The position numbers and the translations under genes were made by a program. From positions 1-64,000 of the forward strand of contig JABCZO010000019.1 of NCBI GenBank assembly GCA_013289615.1: 64,000 bases of DNA, read 5' to 3'. Source of the stretch: Gammaproteobacteria bacterium. GTDB lineage: Bacteria; Pseudomonadota; Gammaproteobacteria; Steroidobacterales; Steroidobacteraceae. A model generated the notes under the pieces. That model saw only the letters and a list, made by a program, of their open reading frames with translations. It made no database searches and was not told the DNA's origin. Shown here one piece after another: positions 43,768 through 51,784 of the stretch (its first letter is position 1; every line of letters starts with the position of its first letter).

Positions 43768-46700
43768 ATGACTGAGCTGGCCACGCAAACATTGCATATC
43801 GTCGCGCGCGAGATCGGCACAGCGCTCGCCGATGGGCGCGCTGCGCTCGAAGCGCACGTCGAGCAGCCGGGCAACGTGGACCTGCTCGAGCGTTGCCGCC
43901 ATGAGCTGCACCAGGTACAGGGCGTGCTGCGACTGCTCGAGATCTATGGCGCAGCGCTGCTGGCCGAGGAAATGGAGCAGGTGGCGCGCTACCTGATCAG
44001 CATTGGCACCGAACGCAAGAACCAGGACGAGGCGCTCGATGCGCTGATGCGCTCGATGGTGCAGCTGCCCGGCTACCTGGAGCGCGTGCTGGCGGGCGGG
44101 CGCGACCTGGCGCTGGTGCTGTTACCGCTGCTGAATGATCTGCGCGCGGTGCGCGGCAGTGCGCTGCTGTCGGAAGGCACGCTGCTGCTGCTGAACCTCA
44201 AATCCGATCGCCAGGCGCAGCCGGCGGCCCCGGCACCCGGGGAGCCGCCGCTGTCGGTCGGGCAATGGGCACGCCGCCTGCGCGCCCGCTTTCAGACCGG
44301 ACTGATCGGCTGGATACGCGGCGAGCGCACCGAACAGAATCTGGAAATCATGGCCGCGGTATCCACGCGCCTGGAGCAGGTGGCCGCCACGCAGCCGGTA
44401 TTCCAGCTGTGGTGGGTGGTCGGCGCGCTGATCGAATCGCTGCGCGAGAACGGCGTCGACGGCAGCATCTCGGTGAAGCGGCTGCTGGGGCTGGCCGATC
44501 GTGAGATGAAGCGCCTGTTCGACCAGGGCGAGGCGCGCTACTCGCAGCACCCGCCGGTCGAACTGCTGAATAACCTGCTGTATTACATCGCCCGCTCCAG
44601 CAGCGGCGGCCCGCGGGTCGCGGCCGTGCGCGCCTCGTTCCGGCTCAATGAACTGCTGCCGGTCGACGAATCGATCGAGCAGGAGCGCGAGAACCTGTCG
44701 GCGCCGTCGATCAAGCTGATGCACACCGTGGCCGCGGCGATCCGCGAGGATCTGGCGAAGGTCAAGGACGTGATGGATATCTACGTGCGGCGCGGCGGCG
44801 GGCAGGCCGAAGATCTGGTTCCGCAGATGGCGCTGCTGAAGAAGATCGGCGATACGCTCGGCGTGCTGGGCCTGGGCGGCCTGCGCGGCCGCGTGCAGGA
44901 GGCCACTGCAAAGCTGGAGGGCATCATTGCCGGCACCGAGGCTAACAGCGAATCGGCGCTGGTGCAGGTAGCGGCGGGCCTGATCAAGGTCGAAGATCAT
45001 CTCGACGACGACCTGGTCGGACTGATCCTGCCGCGCAACAAGAACGCAGGCGACGCCGATGCGCCGGACCAGGACTTCCAGCAGGTGCAGGGCGCGGTGC
45101 TGCGCGAGTGCGTGGTCAATCTGGCGCGTATCAAGGAATACGTGGCGCAGAACGTCAGCGGCACGCTCGATGCCGCCGGCTTCGACAACTGGCCGGAGCT
45201 GATGCGCGGCATCAACGCCGGCCTGCTGATGCTCGGCAAGTCGCGCGCGGTGGAAATCATCGAGGAGATCACCGCGCACCTGAAGCGCGTGATGCAGCCT
45301 GGCGGCACGACGCTCGCGCCCGAGTACCTGGATCGACTTGCCGACTCGATCGTGAGCCTCGAGTACTACATCGAGACCCTGCAGGCCGGTCGCAGCGATC
45401 CCTGGTACATGCTGGACAACGCCCGAGCCTGTCTCGATGCGCTCAAGGGCGCCCCGGATCGGGTCGCGCCGCCGACGGTGACGGCGGCGACTACCGGCAG
45501 CTACGCCAAGACACTGCTGATCGACCGGCCGCCGCCCACCGGCGAGACCACCGACCTGCGCCGGCTCGAGCTGCCGCCCACATTGGCGCCCACATTGGCG
45601 CCCACATGGGCGCCGACGCTGACCGCCGGTGCTGCCCTGAGCTCCGCGCACTCCGAAATTCTTCCCGATCCGGACCTGATCGCGCTGTTCGTCGAGGAAG
45701 CCAAAGAGGAACTGGCGAAGATCGAGCAGCAGTTTCCGATCTGGGACCACAGCCCGCTCGAGAACGACGCGCTGCTGGTCGTCCGGCGCTCGTTCCATAC
45801 GCTCAAGGGCAGCGGCCGCATGGTCAATGCGCGCGCCATCAGCGACTTTGCCTGGGCGATCGAAAATCTGCTGAACCGCATCCTCGACGGCACGCTGCAA
45901 CGCTCACCGGCGGTGCTGCAGACGCTGCGCACCGCGATTGCGGGGCTGCCGCAGCTGATCGCGGAACTGGAATCCGGAAGCCCCGACCGCACCGATCTGG
46001 CGCCGCTGGCCGCACGGGCGCACGCGCTCGCCAGCGGTCGCGAAGACATTGCTGCCGCGCCGATAGCTGCCCCGGTCGCAGCGCCCGAGGCGATCGCGGC
46101 CAGCGCGGTGCAGCGCCTCGAGCCGCCGAAGCCCTCAGCGGCTATGGCGGCTGCCGCACCGGCCGCAGCTTCTGTGCCGGCGGAACCCGCGCTGGCGGAA
46201 CCCGATACGGCGCTGCGCGAGATCTATGCGCGCGAGACCGCCAGTCACGTCAGTCTGGTGCGCGGGTGGCTGGCGCGCGAGCGGCGCATGGGCGGCCCGC
46301 ACGTGCTGCCCGAAGAGGTGTATCGTGCCTGCCACACGCTGGCTGGCAGTTCGACCATGGCTGAAGCGCGCCACGGCATACGCCTGGCCGATCCGATGAA
46401 TCACTGGCTGCGCAAGGCGTTCGACAGCGCTATCGGCCTCGACGATTCGGACCTGATCCTGCTCGGTGACTGCATGGTGGCGATGGAGGCGGTCGCCGGC
46501 CACCTCGACGAGGGCACCGGCTTCTTCGTGATGCACGACACGCTGCGCGGGCGCATCGCACGTGCAGAACTGGATCTGGATCGGCGCATCGCCGAGGCGA
46601 ACGAGTTTGCCGGGCGCAGCAGCATCAGCCTGATGGTACCGCCACTGCTGTCGGAGCCGGAACCTTCGATATACCCGGGGGTGCTGCCAGCACCGCCACC

Positions 46701-49491
46701 GCCAGTCATGAGCCCGGTGCCGGTCGCAGCACCATCGGCGCTGCCGCCACCGGCGCCGATCAAGCCGCCGCCCGCGCGCGTCCCGGTCGCTGCGCTGGCA
46801 GCGGATGCTGACGACAGCGAGGCGGATCGCTCCGAATTCGATCCCGAAATCGCAGCCATCTTCAGCGAAGAGGCGGTCGAGCTGCTCGAAGCCGCGGAAG
46901 CCGCGCTGGCCGCCTGGAATGCATCGCCCGATGACGCGGCCCAGGTGGCGGCATTACGCCGGCCGCTACATACGCTCAAGGGCGGTGCGCACATGGCTGG
47001 CATCGATGCGATGGGCGAGCTGGCCCATGAACTGGAAAGCCTGGTCGGGCGGATCGAGATCGGGCTCGCCAGCGCCGACGAATCGGCACGCGCCGTAGCC
47101 CAGGAAGCCCTCGACGAACTGGCGCGCATGCGCGAGGCCACCGCTTCAGGCCGGCCGGCGAGCCATGTCCCGGCGCTGATCGCTCGTATCCAGTCAGTAG
47201 CCGCCGGTGAACCTGCGGCGCCGATCGCGCCAGCACCGTCGGTCGAGGCGCCGGCGGCCGAGGTAGCGCCGATCGACGCCAGCCCGGCTGAACCGAGCCC
47301 GACCGTGGCGAGCAGCGAGACGGTGGGCGATACGGTCATGCTGGCGATGCCGGAGCCGGGGTGGCGGCCCGAGCCTGAGCTGTCGTCCGAACCGGAGTTT
47401 CAGTCCGGGCCGGAGTGGCAGCTAGCGCCCGAATCCGCGCCGGCATTCGAGATTGCCGCGGCCGCCGAACAGCCGGCCGCAGCGCTACTACCGGATGAGC
47501 CGGTGGAGCAAACCGTGGTGCCGACGCTGGCCGACCTTGCCCCGCGGATCGGCGCGATCGGCCCGTTGCCGGTAGCGCCGCCGGTCGCGGCCGAGCCGCC
47601 GGCTGCCCCGGCACCGTTGCCGCCGGGACGCGAACCGGTGGTTGCCGCCGACCGGGTCGACATGGCGCGCGTGAGCGCCGAACTGCTCGACCAGCTGCTC
47701 AACAACGCCGGCGAGGTCAGCATTTCGCGTGCGCGGCTCGAGCAGCAGCTCGGATCTATCGAATTCAATCTCGGCGAGCTGTCGCGCACCGTCACACGGC
47801 TCAAGGAGCAGTTGCGCAAGCTCGAGATGGAGACGGAAGCGCAGATTCTGCACCGGCATGAGAACGAGAGCGGACACCGCCAGGAGTTCGATCCGCTCGA
47901 GCTCGACCGTTATTCATCGATTCAGCAGTTCTCGCGCGCCCTGGCGGAATCGGCCAACGATGTGGCGAGCATCCAGGGCCTGCTCGAGAGCCTGATCGCG
48001 GAAGCGCAGAATCTGCTGCAGCAGCAGTCGCGCACCGTGACCGAGCTGCAGAATGGATTGATGCGTACCCGCATGGTCTCGGTGCAGCGGCACGTGCAGC
48101 GACTGGCGCGCATCGTGCGCCAGGCGGCGAGCGATACCGGCAAGCGCGCCGAGCTGATCGTCGAGGGCGCCTCGGGCGAGCTCGACCGGCAGGTGCTCGA
48201 GCGCATGCTGCCGCCGTTCGAACACATGCTGCGCAATGCCGTAGTACACGGCATTGAATTACCCGCCGATCGGGTCGCCGCCGGCAAGGACGAGACCGGA
48301 CATATCCACCTGAGCCTGAAGCGCGAGGGCGCCGAAGTCATCGTCGAAGTGCGCGATGACGGCGCCGGCATGAATCTTTCAGCCATCCGTGCCAAGGGAC
48401 TGGAACTTGGTCTGATCCGCTCCGATCAGCTGCTGTCGGACGAGGATGTCATGCAGCTGGTGCTCGAGCCGGGCTTTTCGACCGCGGCGGAAGTGACGCA
48501 TCAGGCCGGCCGCGGTGTCGGCATGGATGTGGTCGCAGTGGAGGTGAAGAAACTCGGCGGGGCGCTGCATATGGAGAGCACGCCGGGACGCGGCACGCAC
48601 TTCACTATCCGCCTGCCGTTCACGCTGGCCATCAGCCACGCGCTGGTGGTGCGCACCGGCGACGAGTACTACGCGCTGCCGCTGCCGACCGTGGAAGGAG
48701 TGGTGCGGCTCACGCGCGACGAAGTGACGACGCACCTGCGCTCCGACAGTGCCAGCTTCAATCACGGCGGCCAGAAATACCGCCTGCAGCCGTTGCCGCT
48801 GTACGTCGGCATCGAAGCCTTGCCGCTGCCGGACGGCGACGTGACCATCCCGGTGGTGCTGGTGCGCGCCGGCGAGCATTCGACCGGCCTGGTGGCCGAT
48901 GAGCTGATCGGCAGCCGCGAAATCGTGGTAAAGCCGGTCGGCCCGCAAATCTCCGGCATACGCGGCATTTCCGGCGCCACAGTACTCGGAGACGGGCGCA
49001 TCGTGATCATTCTCGACATCGGCGCGCTGGTGCGTGCCGAATGGCGCGGTCGCAGCGCGCCGGTCATCACACGTGATCGCACCGACCGGCGCACATTTGT
49101 GGTGGTGGTGGACGACTCAATCACCGTACGGCGCGTTACCCAGCGTCTGCTCGAACGCAACGGCATGCGCGTCATGACGGCGCGCGACGGCATAGATGCG
49201 GTGGCGCTGCTGGCCGAGCACGTGCCGGATGTCATCCTGCTCGACATCGAGATGCCGCGCATGGACGGCTACGAAGTCGCAGCGCATGTGCGCAACGATC
49301 CGCGCCTGCGCGATGTGCCGATCATCATGATCACCTCGCGTGTTGGTGAGAAGCATCGTGCGCGGGCGATCGAACTGGGGGTCAACGACTATCTCGGCAA
49401 GCCCTATCAGGAAAGCCAGCTGATCGATGCGATCACGCCGTTGGTCGCGCAGCGCCGTGCGCGCTCCCGTGCCTCGGGCGCCGGGCGATGA
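43768..49491 (+). CDS. chpA: ChpA (PilL-like) hybrid histidine kinase of the type IV pilus Chp system
   Basis: The 1907-residue CheA-like kinase has degenerate HPt-like helices in its first 600 residues. Three canonical phosphotransfer modules have histidines near 677 (SFHTLKGSGRM), 856 (ACHTLAGSS) and 1068 (LHTLKGGAHM). Pro/Ala-rich linkers follow, then a dimerisation helix, the ATPase domain near 1480-1620 (HMLRNAVVHGIELP; GRGVGMDVV), a CheW-like domain, and a receiver with Asp near 1826 (LLDIEMPRMDGY). The Pseudomonas protein is longer and has eight Xpt modules. It phosphorylates PilG/PilH. No chpB or pilK lies beside it. Confidence 0.95.
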   Translation: MTELATQTLHIVAREIGTALADGRAALEAHVEQPGNVDLLERCRHELHQVQGVLRLLEIYGAALLAEEMEQVARYLISIGTERKNQDEALDALMRSMVQLPGYLERVLAGGRDLALVLLPLLNDLRAVRGSALLSEGTLLLLNLKSDRQAQPAAPAPGEPPLSVGQWARRLRARFQTGLIGWIRGERTEQNLEIMAAVSTRLEQVAATQPVFQLWWVVGALIESLRENGVDGSISVKRLLGLADREMKRLFDQGEARYSQHPPVELLNNLLYYIARSSSGGPRVAAVRASFRLNELLPVDESIEQERENLSAPSIKLMHTVAAAIREDLAKVKDVMDIYVRRGGGQAEDLVPQMALLKKIGDTLGVLGLGGLRGRVQEATAKLEGIIAGTEANSESALVQVAAGLIKVEDHLDDDLVGLILPRNKNAGDADAPDQDFQQVQGAVLRECVVNLARIKEYVAQNVSGTLDAAGFDNWPELMRGINAGLLMLGKSRAVEIIEEITAHLKRVMQPGGTTLAPEYLDRLADSIVSLEYYIETLQAGRSDPWYMLDNARACLDALKGAPDRVAPPTVTAATTGSYAKTLLIDRPPPTGETTDLRRLELPPTLAPTLAPTWAPTLTAGAALSSAHSEILPDPDLIALFVEEAKEELAKIEQQFPIWDHSPLENDALLVVRRSFHTLKGSGRMVNARAISDFAWAIENLLNRILDGTLQRSPAVLQTLRTAIAGLPQLIAELESGSPDRTDLAPLAARAHALASGREDIAAAPIAAPVAAPEAIAASAVQRLEPPKPSAAMAAAAPAAASVPAEPALAEPDTALREIYARETASHVSLVRGWLARERRMGGPHVLPEEVYRACHTLAGSSTMAEARHGIRLADPMNHWLRKAFDSAIGLDDSDLILLGDCMVAMEAVAGHLDEGTGFFVMHDTLRGRIARAELDLDRRIAEANEFAGRSSISLMVPPLLSEPEPSIYPGVLPAPPPPVMSPVPVAAPSALPPPAPIKPPPARVPVAALAADADDSEADRSEFDPEIAAIFSEEAVELLEAAEAALAAWNASPDDAAQVAALRRPLHTLKGGAHMAGIDAMGELAHELESLVGRIEIGLASADESARAVAQEALDELARMREATASGRPASHVPALIARIQSVAAGEPAAPIAPAPSVEAPAAEVAPIDASPAEPSPTVASSETVGDTVMLAMPEPGWRPEPELSSEPEFQSGPEWQLAPESAPAFEIAAAAEQPAAALLPDEPVEQTVVPTLADLAPRIGAIGPLPVAPPVAAEPPAAPAPLPPGREPVVAADRVDMARVSAELLDQLLNNAGEVSISRARLEQQLGSIEFNLGELSRTVTRLKEQLRKLEMETEAQILHRHENESGHRQEFDPLELDRYSSIQQFSRALAESANDVASIQGLLESLIAEAQNLLQQQSRTVTELQNGLMRTRMVSVQRHVQRLARIVRQAASDTGKRAELIVEGASGELDRQVLERMLPPFEHMLRNAVVHGIELPADRVAAGKDETGHIHLSLKREGAEVIVEVRDDGAGMNLSAIRAKGLELGLIRSDQLLSDEDVMQLVLEPGFSTAAEVTHQAGRGVGMDVVAVEVKKLGGALHMESTPGRGTHFTIRLPFTLAISHALVVRTGDEYYALPLPTVEGVVRLTRDEVTTHLRSDSASFNHGGQKYRLQPLPLYVGIEALPLPDGDVTIPVVLVRAGEHSTGLVADELIGSREIVVKPVGPQISGIRGISGATVLGDGRIVIILDIGALVRAEWRGRSAPVITRDRTDRRTFVVVVDDSITVRRVTQRLLERNGMRVMTARDGIDAVALLAEHVPDVILLDIEMPRMDGYEVAAHVRNDPRLRDVPIIMITSRVGEKHRARAIELGVNDYLGKPYQESQLIDAITPLVAQRRARSRASGAGR
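45577..45612. repeat. 12-bp tandem repeat in chpA (three copies)
   Basis: CCCACATTGGCG occurs at 45577 and 45589, and a one-base variant at 45601. It encodes a Pro-Thr-Leu-Ala type repeat in the linker before the first strong HPt module of ChpA. Confidence 0.85.
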
Positions 49492-49976
49492 CCGAGCGCA
49501 TCGCCGAAGTCTACAGCCTGTTGATCCCGCTCGCGGATGCGAGACTCCTGGTGCCGCGGGCCTGTGTGGCCGAGGTGATCGGCTACCAGACGCCGGCGCC
49601 GACCGACAATGCGTCGCCCTGGTACCTCGGGTTGGTGAACTGGAACGCCCGCACGCTGCCGCTGGTGTCGTTCGAGGGTGCCTGCGGACTGTCGATTCCG
49701 CTGACCAATAATCGTTCGCGCATTGTGGTGTTCCACGCGCTCGCCGGGCGAGCTGATTCCGGCTACATCGCGATCGTCTCGCAGGGATTCCCGCAACTGG
49801 TTCGCGTCAGCAACGACGTCGTGCGACCGGACAATTCGCGTAGCTTCCCCGAACGCACGCCGGTGCTGTGCCAGGTGCGCATGCTCAACGAGACGCCGCT
49901 GGTGCCGGACCTGGAACGACTCGAGGCGATGATTGCCGAAGAGACCTCCCTCATGCCAGAAAGAGACGCCGGATGA
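49488..49976 (+). CDS. chpC: ChpC, CheW-like accessory protein
   Basis: The 162-residue protein is a single CheW-type domain: AEVYSLLIPLADARLLVPRAC, YLGLVNWNARTLPLVSFE and RIVVFHALAGRADSGYIAIV in pieces. In Pseudomonas, ChpC follows chpB and is a second coupling protein for ChpA with other receptors; here it directly follows chpA with an ATGA overlap, since chpB is absent. It closes the operon; palindrome 4 is 20 bases after its stop. Confidence 0.87.
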   Translation: MTERIAEVYSLLIPLADARLLVPRACVAEVIGYQTPAPTDNASPWYLGLVNWNARTLPLVSFEGACGLSIPLTNNRSRIVVFHALAGRADSGYIAIVSQGFPQLVRVSNDVVRPDNSRSFPERTPVLCQVRMLNETPLVPDLERLEAMIAEETSLMPERDAG

Positions 49977-49996
49977 ACCCGGCGTTCGAACCTGAG

Positions 49997-50070
49997 CGAC
50001 CGGAGAGATTAGATTACAGGGCGAATTTTTGATAACAAAAATTAGCCCTGTAATCTAATCTCTCCGGTCG
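49997..50070. repeat. Long palindrome copy 4 (34-nt arms) between convergent operons
   Basis: The core 29-nt arms are 50002-50030 (starting GGAGAGATTAGATTAC) and 50037-50065, with one mismatch at arm position 22. Five more pairs (CGACC/GGTCG) extend it to 49997-50070. The loop is GATAAC as in copy 2. It separates chpC from the convergent rhomboid gene, whose stop is 33 bases away. Confidence 0.94.
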
Positions 50071-50103
50071 ACTGCCATCGATTACCGGGTTCATCCGGCG
50101 TGT

Positions 50104-51009
50104 CTAGCTGGCCAGTGCGCAGGCCCACGCGATCGCGATCGATCCCAGCGCCGCCAGGCCCGACAGCCATTGCGGCACGCGATCGAGGATCCGGCGCGCC
50201 GATGGCTGCGCTGCCAAGGCGCCGAGGATGCAGCCGACGATGAAACCCGCCGCGTGCGCGACGATGTCGATCTGCGTCACCGCAGGGGAATCCTGCTCGC
50301 CACCGCCGCTGCCGAACCATCCCAACAGCACCACGCCGGCGACCAGCGGCGCCCAGCGCGCGGCCCAGCGCTGCGTATAGGAAGAGCGCAGTTGCCATGC
50401 ATGCGCGGCCAGCAAACCCAGCGCGGTGAATACCGCGGTCGAAGCGCCCACCGACAGGTGGGTCGGCGGCCCGAGCAGCCCCTCGAACAGGTTGGCGCAG
50501 GCGGCGCCGGTCACGATCAGGAACCAGGCGCTGCCACTGCCGATCTGCGCGGCCGCGAGATAACAAAACCACACGCCGGCGGCGAGGTTGGCGGCCAGAT
50601 GGGCGCCGTCCAGGTGCAGCGTGAGCGCGGTCCAGGCTCGCCACCATTGGCCGCCCTGCAGGCGACCGGCGTCGAGTTCGCCGATGTCGAAGGCATCGAG
50701 CCGCCACAGGCCATTGGAGACCGTAAGGCCAATGCCGATCAGCGTCGCGACGTAGACGCTGCAGCCCACCCAGGCGTAGGGATAACCGGGCAGCGGCGGA
50801 GGCGGCGCGGGCGGCGGCCGGCGCTCCAGTTCGTACTGTCCGAGCTGCGTCAGGGCGCGCGCGGCTTCGGCGGCCTCGACCTCCAGCAGGTACTGCAGGC
50901 CATCGAAGTGGACCGTAGCCGCAATGCCGATCGCGGCCAGCACGAAGGCACGCTCGTCGCAATCCGCGCGACGCGTGGAGCGGAATACCTCGATGGCTGC
51001 GGCCGACAT
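50104..51009 (-). CDS. Rhomboid-family intramembrane serine protease
   Basis: The protein has about 301 residues. A 90-residue cytoplasmic N-terminus (ending in a Pro-rich patch) is followed by six or seven membrane helices from about 95. LHLDGAHLAANLAAG gives the HxxxN oxyanion residues, VGASTAVFTALG the nucleophile serine (GxS) and VAHAAGFIVG the catalytic histidine. It should cleave membrane proteins within the bilayer; the substrate is unknown. The start at 51009 matches the soluble N-terminal part; the upstream frame is doubtful. It is the last gene of the bioA-rsmE unit. Confidence 0.82.
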   Translation of the reverse strand: MSAAAIEVFRSTRRADCDERAFVLAAIGIAATVHFDGLQYLLEVEAAEAARALTQLGQYELERRPPPAPPPPLPGYPYAWVGCSVYVATLIGIGLTVSNGLWRLDAFDIGELDAGRLQGGQWWRAWTALTLHLDGAHLAANLAAGVWFCYLAAAQIGSGSAWFLIVTGAACANLFEGLLGPPTHLSVGASTAVFTALGLLAAHAWQLRSSYTQRWAARWAPLVAGVVLLGWFGSGGGEQDSPAVTQIDIVAHAAGFIVGCILGALAAQPSARRILDRVPQWLSGLAALGSIAIAWACALAS

Positions 51010-51046
51010 GCCGCTAGCATGCCACCCGGTCCGGCCCCATAGGCTG

Positions 51047-51784
51047 TCAGGCGACAAAATCGCCGGCGACCGCCTGCAGGGCCGCCAGCGCCGCCAAGGG
51101 CGCGGTCTCGGCACGCAGCACCCGCGGACCTAGGGCGCAGGACTGAAAACCATGCTGTTGGGCCAGCGCGAGTTCGTTGTCGCTGAAACCGCCCTCCGGA
51201 CCGACCAGCAGGCTGATGCACGAACCCGACCGCGCCAGCGAGGTCAGAGTCGGGATGGCCTCGGGAGCGAGCCGCAGGCGCAGGCTGGCACCACCGGTGA
51301 GCGCGCAGGCACTCGCCAGATCCGCCACCGCGCCAATTGTCGGCACGCGGTTGCGTCCGCACTGCTCGCAGGCGCTGATCGCCACCGCGCGCCAATGCTC
51401 GCAGCGCCGCGCCAGCGCTTCGCCATCCAGCCGCACCACACTGCGCTCGGCGCCCCAGGCCACGATCCCCGCAGCGCCAAGCTCGGTCGCCTTCTGCGTG
51501 ATGAAATCCATGCGCTCGCCGCGTGCCAGTGCCTGCAGCAGCGTCACCTTCAGCGATGACTCGCGCTCGATCGCGCGCTGCAGGTCGATCTGCACGCGCA
51601 CGCCGCGCCGCTCGATCTGCAGGATCGTCGCCTGGTACTCGCCGCCGCGACCATCGAACAGCGTGAGCAACTGGCCGGCGCGTGCCCGCAGCACGCGCGC
51701 GACGTGCGTGGACACCTCTTCGGGCAGCAGCCGTGTGTCGCCGACGGCGAGCGGCGGCGGCACGAAGCAGCGCGTCAGGCGCAT
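51047..51784 (-). CDS. rsmE: RsmE, 16S rRNA m3U1498 methyltransferase
   Basis: The 245-residue SPOUT methyltransferase has MDFITQKATELGAAGIVAW in the middle, LLVGPEGGFSDNELALA near 190 and LGPRVLRAETAPLAALAAL near the C-terminus. This trefoil-knot region forms the SAM site. It modifies U1498 of 16S rRNA. Its start overlaps the end of bioA by ten bases, and the rhomboid gene follows 37 bases later. Confidence 0.95.
   Translation of the reverse strand: MRLTRCFVPPPLAVGDTRLLPEEVSTHVARVLRARAGQLLTLFDGRGGEYQATILQIERRGVRVQIDLQRAIERESSLKVTLLQALARGERMDFITQKATELGAAGIVAWGAERSVVRLDGEALARRCEHWRAVAISACEQCGRNRVPTIGAVADLASACALTGGASLRLRLAPEAIPTLTSLARSGSCISLLVGPEGGFSDNELALAQQHGFQSCALGPRVLRAETAPLAALAALQAVAGDFVA

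Noticed and set aside
44122-45900. Minus-strand reading frame of nearly 600 codons inside chpA
   Set aside because: The chpA frame has clear HPt and kinase motifs; the antisense frame has none and mirrors its codon bias.
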